NCBI RefSeq assembly: GCF_003173755.1
Contig: NZ_CP029553.1
Span: 2,678,501-2,742,500 of the forward strand
Length of the DNA stretch: 64,000 nucleotides
Direction: 5' to 3'
From: Methylobacterium terrae
GTDB taxonomy: Bacteria; Pseudomonadota; Alphaproteobacteria; Rhizobiales; Beijerinckiaceae
The notes beneath the pieces were generated by a model. It searched no databases, was not told where the DNA came from, and saw nothing but the letters and a program-made list of their open reading frames with translations. Numbering within the stretch: the first letter of the stretch is position 1; every line of letters begins with the position of its first letter. This document shows positions 51,951-60,416 of the stretch, in pieces. The position numbers and the translations under genes are program-made.

Positions 51951-52000
51951 CGTGAGCCGATCTCGCGCGTGAGCCGATCTCGCGCGTGAGCCGATCTCGA
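51951..52000. repeat. 17-bp tandem repeat, almost three copies
   Basis: CGTGAGCCGATCTCGCG at 51951-51967 and 51968-51984, then a 16-base copy to 52000 ending in A. It lies 74 bases upstream of the sigma factor start, on the likely promoter side. Confidence 0.85.
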
Positions 52001-52044
52001 CCCTGCCCCGCGAAGGGGGGGAGGGTTGGGGCGGCGGCTCGAAC

Positions 52045-52077
52045 GAGAAGGGGCCCGCATCGGGGCCCCTCGCTCGC
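52045..52077 (-). terminator. Hairpin downstream of gltL
   Basis: AGGGGCCC and GGGCCCCT pair around a 6-base loop, extended by CGAG/CTCG. It lies 24 bases beyond the gltL stop. On the minus strand it is followed by only two Ts, so termination may be partial. Confidence 0.5.
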
Positions 52078-52100
52078 CTCGTCTCGGACAGGAGATCGCG

Positions 52101-52961
52101 TCAGTGCGACAGGATTCGCGACAGGAAGGTCTGGGCGCGCTCGCTGCGGGGGGAGCCGAAGAACTCCTCCTTCTGCGCGTCCTCGACGATCTCGCCCTTG
52201 TCCATGAAGATCACCCGGTGGGCGACCTTGCGGGCGAAGCCCATCTCGTGGGTCACCACCATCATGGTCATGCCCTCGCGGGCGAGCTCGACCATGACAT
52301 CGAGCACCTCGCCGACCATCTCGGGATCGAGGGCCGAGGTCGGCTCGTCGAACAGCATCACGATCGGGTTCATGGCGAGTGCCCGGGCGATGGCGACGCG
52401 CTGCTGCTGGCCGCCGGAGAGCTGGCCCGGGAACTTGTGGGCGTGGGCCTTGAGGCCGACCCGCTCCAGCAGCGCGAGGCCCTTGGCCTCCGCCTCGTCT
52501 CGGCCGCGGCCCAGCACCTTGCGCTGGGCGAGGCTCAGGTTGTCGGTGATCGACAGGTGCGGGAACAGCTCGAAGTGCTGGAACACCATGCCGACCCGCG
52601 AGCGGAGCTTGGGCAGGTTGGTCTTCCTGTCGGCGATCTTCGTGCCGTCGACGGTGATCTGGCCCTTCTGGAACGGCTCGAGGGCGTTGACGCACTTGAT
52701 GAGCGTCGACTTGCCCGAGCCCGAGGGGCCGCAGACCACCACCACCTCGCCCTTGGTGACCGAGGTGGTGCAGTTCGTCAGCACCTGGAAGTCGCCGTAC
52801 CACTTCGAGACGTCGTCGATGGCGATCATCGGACCCGTCGTCGCCGCCACGGGCGGCCGCTCGGTGAGCAGGGTGCCGACGGGGCCGGTGCCCGGCGCCG
52901 CGTCGACAGCGGCCTGCGGCTCCGGAACGGGGCTGACGGGCGGCATCGCGGAGGAGGTCAT
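52101..52961 (-). CDS. gltL: Glutamate/aspartate-type ABC transporter ATP-binding protein
   Basis: ATPase of a polar amino acid importer. 286 aa, with an extra Pro/Ala-rich N-terminus of about 44 residues before the usual [12 protein letters not shown]. Walker [10 protein letters not shown] at 78-86, Q-loop [12 protein letters not shown], signature LSGGQQQR, Walker [15 protein letters not shown] and switch His in VTHEMGFAR are intact. It is the last gene of the four-gene set gltI-J-K-L. Confidence 0.93.
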   Translation of the reverse strand: MTSSAMPPVSPVPEPQAAVDAAPGTGPVGTLLTERPPVAATTGPMIAIDDVSKWYGDFQVLTNCTTSVTKGEVVVVCGPSGSGKSTLIKCVNALEPFQKGQITVDGTKIADRKTNLPKLRSRVGMVFQHFELFPHLSITDNLSLAQRKVLGRGRDEAEAKGLALLERVGLKAHAHKFPGQLSGGQQQRVAIARALAMNPIVMLFDEPTSALDPEMVGEVLDVMVELAREGMTMMVVTHEMGFARKVAHRVIFMDKGEIVEDAQKEEFFGSPRSERAQTFLSRILSH

Positions 52962-52972
52962 GGCGGCAAACC

Positions 52973-53665
52973 CTATCGGATGATGGCGACCCGGCGCTGC
53001 AGGCGGCGCACCAGGAGCGAGGCGATGAAGCAGACGGCGAAGTAGACGATCGCGGCGAACACGTACATCTCGACCAGGCGCCCGTCGCGCTGCGCGATCT
53101 TGGACGCGGCACCGAGGAAGTCGGTGATCGAGAGAACGTAGACCAGAGAGGTGTCCTGGAACAGCACGATGGTCTGGGTCAGCAGCACCGGCAGCATGTT
53201 GCGGAAGGCCTGGGGCAGGATGACGGTGCTCATCGACTGCCAGTAGGTGAGGCCGAGCGCCGAGGCCGCCGCCGCCTGCCCCTTCGGGATCGACTGGATG
53301 CCCGCCCGCATGATCTCGGAGAAGTACGCCGCCTCGAACAGCGTGAAGGTGATGAGCGAGGACGAGAAGGCGCCGACCTGGATCGGCCGCTCGGCCCCGA
53401 TGACCCACTGCCCGATATACGGCACCAGGAAGTAGAACCAGAAGATCACCAGCACCAGCGGCAGCGAGCGCATGAAGTTGACGTATGCCTTGGCGACCTG
53501 CGGCAGCACCGGCAGGCCCGACAGGCGCATCATGGCGATCAGCGTGCCCAGCACCACGCCGCCCACCGCCGCGAGCGCGGTCAGCGTCAGCGTGAAGGCC
53601 ATCCCGTCGAAGAACAGGTAGCGCCAGGAATTCAGGATGACGCTGAAGTCGAAGTTCGAGAACAT
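52973..53665 (-). CDS. gltK: Polar amino acid ABC transporter permease (GltK-like)
   Basis: 230 aa inner-membrane subunit with five helices. N-terminal [32 protein letters not shown], the polar-amino-acid permease motif [26 protein letters not shown], and the EAA-type loop [43 protein letters not shown] that contacts the ATPase. Separated from gltL by 11 bases. Confidence 0.92.
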   Translation of the reverse strand: MFSNFDFSVILNSWRYLFFDGMAFTLTLTALAAVGGVVLGTLIAMMRLSGLPVLPQVAKAYVNFMRSLPLVLVIFWFYFLVPYIGQWVIGAERPIQVGAFSSSLITFTLFEAAYFSEIMRAGIQSIPKGQAAAASALGLTYWQSMSTVILPQAFRNMLPVLLTQTIVLFQDTSLVYVLSITDFLGAASKIAQRDGRLVEMYVFAAIVYFAVCFIASLLVRRLQRRVAIIR

Positions 53666-53695
53666 CGCAGGCCCTTGCCCGGTAAGCCTAGAGGA

Positions 53696-54415
53696 TCAGC
53701 GGCCCGGCACCGCGACGCGGCGTTCGATCACGCCGGCCACCGTCACCACGAGCAGGTTGATGATGATGTAGATCACGGTCGCGGCCGTGAAGGCCTCGAA
53801 GACCTGGAACGAGAATTCCTGCATCGCGCGGGCCCGGGCGGTGAGCTCCAGGAGGCCGATCGTCAGCGCCACCGACGTGTTCTTCAGGTTGTTGAGGAAC
53901 TCGGAGGTCAGCGGCGGCAGGATGATGCGGTAGGCGTTGGGCAGCAGCACGTAGCGGTAGGTCTGGGCGGTGGTGAGCCCGAGCGCCGTGCCGGCCATGC
54001 GCTGGCCCCGCGGCAGGGCCTGGATGCCGGCCCGCACCTGCTCGGCGACGCGCGAGGCGGTGAAGAAGCCGAGGCACACCACGGCGGTGTAGAACGGCGC
54101 GTTCGGCAGCTGCTTGAGCCAGGTGCCCCAGGATTCCGGCAGCACCTCGGGCAGCACGAAGAACCACAGGAACATCTGCACGAGGAGCGGGATGTTGCGG
54201 AACAATTCGACGTAGGCGTTGCCCACCGCCTGGGCGCCGCGGCTCGGCAGGGTGCGGAGCACGCCGACCACCGAGCCGACCGCGAACGCGATGACCCAGG
54301 CGCAGAGCGCCGTGACGATGGTCCAGATCAGGCCCGACAGCAGCATGTCGGCGTAAGAGCCTGTCCCCTCGGGCGACGCCTCGAAGAAGATGCCCCAGTT
54401 CCAGTTGTAGTTCAT
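53696..54415 (-). CDS. gltJ: Polar amino acid ABC transporter permease (GltJ-like)
   Basis: 239 aa partner permease. Begins MNYNWNWGIFFEASPEG, as GltJ does, with YVELFRNIPLLVQMFLWFFVLPEVLP and the ATPase-contact loop VRAGIQALPRGQRMAGTALGLTTAQTYRYVLLPNAYRIILPPL. Four or five helices. Start ATG 54415. It lies between gltI and gltK. Confidence 0.92.
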   Translation of the reverse strand: MNYNWNWGIFFEASPEGTGSYADMLLSGLIWTIVTALCAWVIAFAVGSVVGVLRTLPSRGAQAVGNAYVELFRNIPLLVQMFLWFFVLPEVLPESWGTWLKQLPNAPFYTAVVCLGFFTASRVAEQVRAGIQALPRGQRMAGTALGLTTAQTYRYVLLPNAYRIILPPLTSEFLNNLKNTSVALTIGLLELTARARAMQEFSFQVFEAFTAATVIYIIINLLVVTVAGVIERRVAVPGR

Positions 54416-54561
54416 GCCCTGTCTTCCGGGTGCGCCTGATGTCGGATGGTATACGGTTTTTCGGCCCGGGCGAGGCGGGGCGCGGTCGAGGGCACAGGGA
54501 AAAGTGCCCGAGGGAACGAAATCCGGCGCCGCCCCGGGGGAGGCGGCGCCGGGTCGTCGGC

Positions 54562-55473
54562 TCAGTAGGCGGCCGGGTCCGGGCTGTCGCTCGGCTTGGC
54601 GAAGGCGTGCTGCAGCGCCTCGCTCATCGGCAGGTTCAGGTTGATGTCCCGCGGCGGGATCGCTTTCATGAACCACTTGTCGTAGGTCGGCTTGCTCTCG
54701 GCGCTCTTGTAGAAGGCGGCCGTGGCGGCATCGACGACCTTCTTGAACGGGGCGTCGTCCTTGCGCAGCATGATGCCGTAGGGCTCGGGCTTCGACAGGG
54801 CGTCGGTCGAGATCGCGTAGGCGGTCGGCTCCTTGGAGGAGGCGGCCAGCGAGGCGAGCAGCACGTCGTCCATGACGAAGGCCGCGGCGCGGCCGGTCTC
54901 GACCATCAGGAACGCCTCGGCGTGGTCCTTGGCCGGCAGGATCGTGATGCCAAGCTTCTTCTCGGCGTTGTACTCGTTGATCATCTTGATGTTCGTGGTG
55001 CCCGAGGTCGACACGACGGTCTTGCCCTTCAGGTCCTCGAACTTCGTCAGGCCGCTCGACTTCTTGGCGACGAAGCGGTTGGCGGTCAGGAAGTGGGTGT
55101 TGGTGAAGGCGACCTGCTTCTGCCGGTCGACGTTGTTGGTGGTCGAGCCGCACTCGAGATCCACCGTGCCGTTGGCGATCAGCGGGATGCGCGTCGCCGA
55201 GGTCACCGGGTTGAGCTTCACCTCGAGCTTGTCGAGCTTAAGGTCGGCCTTCACCGCGTCGACGATCTTGTAGCAGATGTCCATCGCGAAGCCGACCGGC
55301 TTCTGGTTGTTGTCGAGATAGGAGAACGGCACCGAGGAATCGCGGTAGCCCAGCGTGATCTGCCCGGTCTCCTTGATCTTCTTCAGCGTCCCGGTGAGGT
55401 CCTGGGCCGAAGCGGCCCCGGCGGAGGCCGCCAGGCCGGCGAGCAGGACGGGAAGCAGGCTTCTCAAACGCAT
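54562..55473 (-). CDS. gltI: Amino acid ABC transporter substrate-binding protein (GltI-like)
   Basis: Periplasmic binding protein of the glutamate/aspartate type, 303 aa. Signal peptide (SLLPVLLAGLAASAGAASAQ) then SBP-3 fold: GQITLGYRDSSVPFSYLDNNQKPVGFAMDICYKI, ATRIPLIANGTVDLECGSTTNN and GKTVVSTSGTTNIKMINEYNAEKKLG. ATG 55473 has AGGAGAG 7 bases before it. Because dgcN-dgcA are divergent next door, D-glutamate could be a ligand; that is inference. Confidence 0.93.
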   Translation of the reverse strand: MRLRSLLPVLLAGLAASAGAASAQDLTGTLKKIKETGQITLGYRDSSVPFSYLDNNQKPVGFAMDICYKIVDAVKADLKLDKLEVKLNPVTSATRIPLIANGTVDLECGSTTNNVDRQKQVAFTNTHFLTANRFVAKKSSGLTKFEDLKGKTVVSTSGTTNIKMINEYNAEKKLGITILPAKDHAEAFLMVETGRAAAFVMDDVLLASLAASSKEPTAYAISTDALSKPEPYGIMLRKDDAPFKKVVDAATAAFYKSAESKPTYDKWFMKAIPPRDINLNLPMSEALQHAFAKPSDSPDPAAY

Positions 55474-55788
55474 TCGTGCTCTCCTATTGGGCATCGACCT
55501 AGTCCGCCACCGCGATCATCACGTCAAGGGTTGGGCTGGGGATGGCGGCGGTCCCGGGCGGGGCGTTCTGCGTAAGACCGTCGGACCGTCGGGCGGCCGT
55601 GCCCGAGAGGTGGTCAGCAAGGCGCGGGCCAACCGGGGCGGCGGCCCGGCCGGGCAGCCCCTCGCGCCCGGCCTGTTGCGCCCCGGACCCACCCGCGCGA
55701 CAGTGCCACGCCCGACGATCCGCGCCTACGCGGCGCGAATCCTGCCCGGCACCCGTGACGACCCCGCGACGACGGACCGACGAGACCG
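55474..55788. other. Divergent promoter region of gltIJKL and dgcNA
   Basis: 315 bases between two divergent starts. It must hold both promoters. I see no regulator gene, riboswitch fold or clear operator in it. Confidence 0.4.
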
Positions 55789-56799
55789 ATGCAGATCGCC
55801 ACGCCTTACCTGATGTTCCTCGGCGACGTGCCGGACAGGCTCGCCGCCAAGACCGCCTACGGCATCGTCGACTGGCGGCCCGAATGGTGCGTCGGGCAGC
55901 TGCGCCTGCCCGGATGCGCCGCCGATCTCGGCATCCCGGACCTGGCCATCGCGGAGGGTGCGGCCAAGGGCGCGCGCACGCTGATCGTCGGCGTGGTCAA
56001 TGCCGGCGGCGTGCTGCCGCCGCACTGGATCGCCACCATCGTCGAGGCGCTCGAGGCCGGGCTCGACGTGGCGAGCGGCCTGCACACCCGCCTCGGCTCG
56101 GTGCCGGAGATCGCGCAAGCCGCCGCGCGCCACGGGCGCACCCTCCACGACGTGCGCCATTCCGACCAGCGCTTCGACACCGGCAAGGGCACGCGCCGGC
56201 CGGGGCGCCGGCTCCTCACCGTCGGCACCGACTGCTCGGTGGGCAAGAAGTACACCGTGCTGGCGCTCGAGAAGGGCATGCGCGAGCGCGGCCTCGACGC
56301 CGATTTCCGCGCCACCGGCCAGACCGGGGTGTTCATTTCCGGCCGCGGCGTCGCCATCGACGCGGTGGTGGCCGACTTCATCTCCGGCGCCGTCGAGTGG
56401 ATCGCGCCCGCCGCCGATCCGGGCCACTGGGACCTGATCGAGGGCCAGGGTTCGCTGTTCCACCCGAGCTTCGCCGGCGTCAGCCTCGGCCTGCTGCACG
56501 GGGCGCAGGCCGACGCCTTCGTGGTCTGCCACGAGCCGACCCGCACGACCATGCGCGGCGTCAAGCACGCGCTCCCGACCATCCGCGAGGTGATCGATCT
56601 CACGGTGCAGCTCGGCCGGCTCACCAACCCGGACATCCGGCCGACCGGCATCGCGGTCAACACGCAGGCCCTCGAGGAAGCGGAGGCGCGGGCGCTGCTC
56701 GAAGCATTGGCCGCCGAGCACGGCCTGCCGGCGACCGACCCGGTGCGGTTCGGGGTCGAGGCGCTGGTCGACCGCCTGGTCGCGGAGTTCCCGGCGTGA
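55789..56799 (+). CDS. dgcN: D-glutamate N-acetyltransferase (DgcN, former DUF1611)
   Basis: 336 aa protein of the DUF1611 family, members of which acetylate D-glutamate as the first step of its catabolism. A P-loop-like segment GTDCSVGKKYTVLALEKGM, GQTGVFISGRGVAIDAVV and EGQGSLFHPSFAGVSLGLLHGAQADA are family hallmarks. Its stop overlaps the dgcA start by 4 bases. Identification of DgcN rests on the family plus the DgcA neighbour. Confidence 0.87.
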   Translation: MQIATPYLMFLGDVPDRLAAKTAYGIVDWRPEWCVGQLRLPGCAADLGIPDLAIAEGAAKGARTLIVGVVNAGGVLPPHWIATIVEALEAGLDVASGLHTRLGSVPEIAQAAARHGRTLHDVRHSDQRFDTGKGTRRPGRRLLTVGTDCSVGKKYTVLALEKGMRERGLDADFRATGQTGVFISGRGVAIDAVVADFISGAVEWIAPAADPGHWDLIEGQGSLFHPSFAGVSLGLLHGAQADAFVVCHEPTRTTMRGVKHALPTIREVIDLTVQLGRLTNPDIRPTGIAVNTQALEEAEARALLEALAAEHGLPATDPVRFGVEALVDRLVAEFPA

Positions 56800-57776
56800 T
56801 CCGGCTCGCGACCGCGATCGAGCGCTGGCCGATCGCCGGCACCTTCACCATCTCGCGCGGCAGCCGGACGGAAGCCGTGGTGGTGACGGCCGAACTCACC
56901 GACGGGACCGTCACCGGTCGCGGCGAGTGCGTGCCCTACGCCCGCTACGGCGAGACGGTGGAGGGCGTGCGCGACCTGATCGCGGCGCAAGGGGACGCAC
57001 TCGCCGCGGGGCTCACCCGGCAGGAGCTGGCCGCGCGCCTGCCCGCAGGCGCGGCCCGCAACGCCCTCGACTGCGCCCTGTGGGACCTCGAGGCCAAGCG
57101 CGCCGGTACGCGCGCCCACGGGCTGGCCGGCCTCCCGGCGCCCGCTCCGGTCACGACCTGCTACACGCTGAGCCTCGGCACCCCGGAGGCGATGGAGGCG
57201 GCGGCGCGCGCAGCGGCCTCCCGCCCGCTCCTCAAGGTGAAGCTCGGCGGGGCCGGCGACCCGGAGCGGATCGCGGCGGTGCGGCGGGGCGCGCCGGATT
57301 CGGCGCTCGTGGTCGATGCCAACGAGGCGTGGTCGCCCGAGACGCTGGAGGCCAACCTCGCGGCTTGCGTCGCGGCCGGGGTGCGGCTGATCGAGCAGCC
57401 GCTGCCGGCGGGCGACGACGCGGCGCTCGCCGGGATCCCCCGGCCGATCCCGATCTGCGCCGACGAGAGCCTGCACGACCGCGCCGGCCTCGACGGGCTG
57501 AGGGACCGCTACGACGCGATCAACATCAAGCTCGACAAGGCCGGGGGCCTCACCGAGGCCCTGCTGCTGGCCCAGGCCGCCCGGGCGCGGGGGCTGTCGA
57601 TCATGGTCGGCTGCATGCTCGGCACCTCGCTCGCCATGGCGCCGGCGATGCTGCTCTCGGGCTACGCCGACTTCGTCGACCTCGACGGGCCGCTGCTGCT
57701 CGCCCGCGACCGCGCGCCCGGCCTCGTCTTCGAGGGCAGCCTCGTGCATCCGCCGGAGCCGGCTTTGTGGGGGTGA
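56796..57776 (+). CDS. dgcA: N-acetyl-D-glutamate racemase / dipeptide epimerase (DgcA)
   Basis: Enolase-superfamily enzyme of the muconate-lactonizing subgroup, 326 aa. Catalytic Lys pair in LLKVKLGG, metal ligands Asp in VVDANEAW, Glu in LIEQPLP and Asp in CADESLHD, and the second acid/base Lys in INIKLDKAGGLTEAL. Family members also epimerise Ala-Glu dipeptides from peptidoglycan. GTG 56796, coupled to dgcN, supports the racemase role: D-Glu is acetylated, racemised and fed into L-glutamate. Confidence 0.88.
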   Translation: MIRLATAIERWPIAGTFTISRGSRTEAVVVTAELTDGTVTGRGECVPYARYGETVEGVRDLIAAQGDALAAGLTRQELAARLPAGAARNALDCALWDLEAKRAGTRAHGLAGLPAPAPVTTCYTLSLGTPEAMEAAARAAASRPLLKVKLGGAGDPERIAAVRRGAPDSALVVDANEAWSPETLEANLAACVAAGVRLIEQPLPAGDDAALAGIPRPIPICADESLHDRAGLDGLRDRYDAINIKLDKAGGLTEALLLAQAARARGLSIMVGCMLGTSLAMAPAMLLSGYADFVDLDGPLLLARDRAPGLVFEGSLVHPPEPALWG

Positions 57777-57880
57777 CGACCTTCGGGCAGGCCCGGCGCG
57801 CTTGCGCTGGGTGACGAAACGATGCTCTCTGAAATCCAGGGACCGGGAACGGGTCCCGCATCCGGGAGAGAACCAACGCC

Positions 57881-58198
57881 ATGATCCTGGTCAGCGTGAT
57901 GTATCCGGGCGGCGCCGACGCCCAGGCCTTCGACCTCGGCTACTACCTCAAGCACCACATGCCGCTGGTGCGCGAGCGCTGGTCCTCGATGGGCCTGGAC
58001 AAGGTCGAGGTGGTCAAGGCCAGCGGCACGCCGGACGGCAGCCCGGCCCCGTTCCAGGTGATGGCGTTCCTCACCTTCCGCTCGCTGGAGGATTTCCAGA
58101 AGGCGGGAGCCGCCCACGGCAAGGAGATCTTCGGCGACATCCCGAACTTCTTCAAGGGCCAGCCGGTGGTGCAGATCAACGAGCCGCAGAGCTTCTGA
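57881..58198 (+). CDS. EthD family protein, 105 aa
   Basis: Dimeric alpha+beta-barrel protein: ILVSVMYPGGADAQAFDLGYYLKHHMPLVRERW with the conserved H-H-x-P, and the ending FMAFLTF-like MAFLTFRSLEDFQKAGAAHGKEIFGDIPNFFKGQPVVQINE. EthD relatives support ether or aromatic degradation; here the substrate is unknown. The next small gene follows by 11 bases. Confidence 0.87.
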   Translation: MILVSVMYPGGADAQAFDLGYYLKHHMPLVRERWSSMGLDKVEVVKASGTPDGSPAPFQVMAFLTFRSLEDFQKAGAAHGKEIFGDIPNFFKGQPVVQINEPQSF

Positions 58199-58209
58199 TC
58201 GCCGAGATC

Positions 58210-58491
58210 ATGATCGACATCGTCAAGGTCCTGCGCGAGCAGCATCCGGATCTCGGCCCCTACGTCCTGGCCCTGCGCGAGCGGTCCGGGCTGGTCGCGC
58301 CGGACGATTCCGACGCCCTCGCGCCCGAGGTGCGGGACTGGGCCGCGGCGGAGGCTCCGAGCGCGGCCTTCAGCCGGCGCGCGGTCACCTACGTGCCGTT
58401 CCCCGGCCTGCCGGAGGAGACCCGCAGCCTCGGCGTCGTCGCCTTCGCGAGCGCCGCGGACCTCGCCCGCTTCGCCACCCGCTGGACCTGA
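58210..58491 (+). CDS. Hypothetical protein, 93 aa
   Basis: Not recognised. Start ATG 58210 (MIDIVKVLREQHPDLGPY). Helical N-terminal half (LALRERSGLVAPDD, EVRDWAAAEAPSAAF) and a strand-rich end (VTYVPFPGLPEETRSLGVVAFASAADLARFATRW). Position after the EthD gene suggests co-expression. It converges with the next gene, 4 bases between stops. Confidence 0.55.
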   Translation: MIDIVKVLREQHPDLGPYVLALRERSGLVAPDDSDALAPEVRDWAAAEAPSAAFSRRAVTYVPFPGLPEETRSLGVVAFASAADLARFATRWT

Positions 58492-58495
58492 CGGG

Positions 58496-59074
58496 TCACC
58501 GGCCCCGCACGGCGATGCCGCGCGGTGTCGGGGGAGCACCGTCCATGCGGGTGCTCAGGGTCAGGCCCAGATCGATGCAGAGCACCAGCAGGATGGCGGC
58601 GAGGAGCGCGATGATCGCCGTCTGTCCGCGGGGGCTGAAGGCCACCGGGGCCGCCCGCGCCTCCGCCGGGGGCGGGGGAGGGACGTCGGATGCCGGCGCC
58701 TGCGCCTCCTCGGCCGGAGCCGGCAGCCCCTCCAGGGAATCGAACCGGGGCCGGTAGCCGCCGACCGGCACGGTGACGCGGACCTCCAATCCTTCGGCGT
58801 GCTGGGCATAGACCTCGTCCAGGGCCCGCCGCAGCCGCCCGGCCTCCACGCGCACGCTCGGATCGAGGCTCGGGTCGAAATCGGGCCCGCGGCCGAGGGC
58901 CTGCGTGGCGATGGTGTAGGCCTTGATGGTCGCCCCGCGCCCGGCCAGCTCCTCCTCGACCACGAAGCGCAGGAAGCGCGCGAGCTTCGGCGAGCGCACG
59001 AAGGGCGGTGCCCGCAGCACGATCTCCAGGGTCGCGACCACGCGGCCGGCCTGATCCTCCTCGGTCACCGACAT
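58496..59074 (-). CDS. Winged-helix-like domain with C-terminal membrane anchor, 192 aa
   Basis: Residues about 15-115 resemble the N-terminal domain that precedes adenylate cyclase/TPR proteins: FVRSPKLARFLRFVVEEELAGRGATIKAYTIATQALGRGPDFDPSLDPSVRVEAGRLRRALDEVYAQHAEG and VTVPVGGYRPRF. A Pro-rich linker then leads to one membrane helix (AIIALLAAILLVLCIDLGLTL) and a 20-residue tail. Topology suggests a cytoplasmic DNA- or protein-binding head tethered to the membrane. Start at ATG 59074; no partner domain is fused. Confidence 0.65.
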   Translation of the reverse strand: MSVTEEDQAGRVVATLEIVLRAPPFVRSPKLARFLRFVVEEELAGRGATIKAYTIATQALGRGPDFDPSLDPSVRVEAGRLRRALDEVYAQHAEGLEVRVTVPVGGYRPRFDSLEGLPAPAEEAQAPASDVPPPPPAEARAAPVAFSPRGQTAIIALLAAILLVLCIDLGLTLSTRMDGAPPTPRGIAVRGR

Positions 59075-59244
59075 CAGACTGCCTTCCCCCCGAGGCCGGA
59101 GGGGAACTCCCACCCGTCGCCGGGGCACCGCCGCCGGACGCCGCGGATCCCACTGAACTCCCTGTGAGTATATAGAGGGCGCTGCAGGTTGTTAGTCCTT
59201 TTCACTCCGGCGATCCCGTCCGCCTGGGGATAGGCGTCGGGATC

Positions 59245-59469
59245 TCACGGCGAGGGGAACGGCACGGTGAAGAGCAGGCTGCGCGCCTCGTCACGCACCT
59301 CGACGCGCCACGCGCGCCAGTCGATCCGCGTCGCCTCCGGGCCGTTCATCGCGTCGGCGATCAAGGTCTGGGCCTGGCGGTGGGCCTCGCCGAGGTCGCG
59401 ACAATCGAGTCCGGCCTCGTCGGGCACGCTCTGGGCCGAATCCATGACATCGAAGAAGTAGCGGGGCAA
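59245..59469 (-). CDS. DUF6894-like small protein, 74 aa
   Basis: Reads LPRYFFDVMDSAQSVPDEAGLDCRDLGEAHRQAQTLIADAM, the usual P-R-Y-F-F-D opening of a small family abundant in Methylobacterium and Bradyrhizobium, then WRVEVRDEARSLLFTVPF. TTG at 59469 is the natural start, since P-R-Y-F-F begins at residue 2 in the family. The ORF upstream of it is not protein-like. Role unknown. Confidence 0.75.
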   Translation of the reverse strand: MPRYFFDVMDSAQSVPDEAGLDCRDLGEAHRQAQTLIADAMNGPEATRIDWRAWRVEVRDEARSLLFTVPFPSP

Positions 59470-59800
59470 GGCGGCTCGGACTCGAAGGTCTGGATGGATG
59501 GGGGTAGGGTAACACCACCGTTTCGCCGGTAGCCGACCCGAGGCCGCGCAGCAATTCCGATGATCGAATGTTAGGTCCACGTTCTGGAAACGGAGGCGAC
59601 ACGCCAAGGTTCCGCTTCGTCCTCGCCCGGCCGGCATAGGTCGTTCGGCCTAGAGCGGCCGCCGATATCGTGCAATCGCAGGCAATCGCGGCCCCTGATC
59701 CGGCCGGTTTCTCCCCGGCGGCGGGCCTTCCACTTGGCCGGGAACGCCTCGAACGCGGCCGATGCCGTCGTATCCTTGCCTGATTATCCCGGGAACCGGC
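59470..59800. other. Intergenic, no gene seen
   Basis: 331 bases between two leftward genes, less GC-rich than coding DNA. No repeat, RNA gene or terminator is clear. Confidence 0.4.
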
Positions 59801-60142
59801 TCAGCGGGCCTCGCGCTCCGGGGCGCCGCGCCAGGCGGGCTGGCGGTCGTGGGCGGTGAGGGTGTCGCGCGAGGGCGGGCGGGCCGCCTCCGCCACGGCC
59901 GCCTGCAGCCCGGTCCCGAGCGCGCGCCCGGCCTCCACCGCGGCGAACTCGGCCGCCCGGGCGCGCAACGGGGCGGGCAGAGTCTCGAGGAGCGGCCCGG
60001 CGACCTCCGCGAGCGCCGACGCCCCCGTCGCGCCCGGGATTGCGTGAGCGGTCCGGCTGGGGGCGGGCGCGTCGCCGGAGCGCAGCGGCGACAGGTAGTA
60101 GATCGCGCCGATCACCAGCCCGGCCCGCAGCCAGAAGGCCAT
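59801..60142 (-). CDS. Small membrane-anchored hypothetical, 113 aa
   Basis: ATG 60142-60140 with GGGAG 8 bases before it opens MAFWLRAGLVIGAIYYLSPLR, one membrane helix. The rest is Ala/Arg-rich and helical (ALAEVAGPLLETLPAPLRARAAEFAAVEAGRALGTGLQAAVAEAARPP). Resembles the DUF5330-type small proteins of Hyphomicrobiales, but I am not sure. Role unknown. Confidence 0.6.
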   Translation of the reverse strand: MAFWLRAGLVIGAIYYLSPLRSGDAPAPSRTAHAIPGATGASALAEVAGPLLETLPAPLRARAAEFAAVEAGRALGTGLQAAVAEAARPPSRDTLTAHDRQPAWRGAPEREAR

Positions 60143-60416
60143 CCCGTACTCTCCCGTCCCGTCGCCCCGCGGGGGCCACCCTGGACCGGCAATCGTGAAG
60201 CCTTCCTGGCGCGGCAGGCGCCGATCTCCCGACATGCCTAACGGCCCGCATGCCCGGCCGCACTCGACCGATCCTGTTCGCAACCGGACGAGGGGGGTTC
60301 AATTTTTCTGAGCATCCTGCTCAAGCGATTTGATCTGTTCGAAGGTAGCGGCCTCGGCCTAAAATCCCTCCCACGCCAGCCGCTCCCTGACGGCCCCAGA
60401 ACAACGATCGGGACCC

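Noticed and set aside
51901..52000. CRISPR array
   Set aside because: The 17-base repeats are directly adjacent, without spacers, and no cas gene is present.
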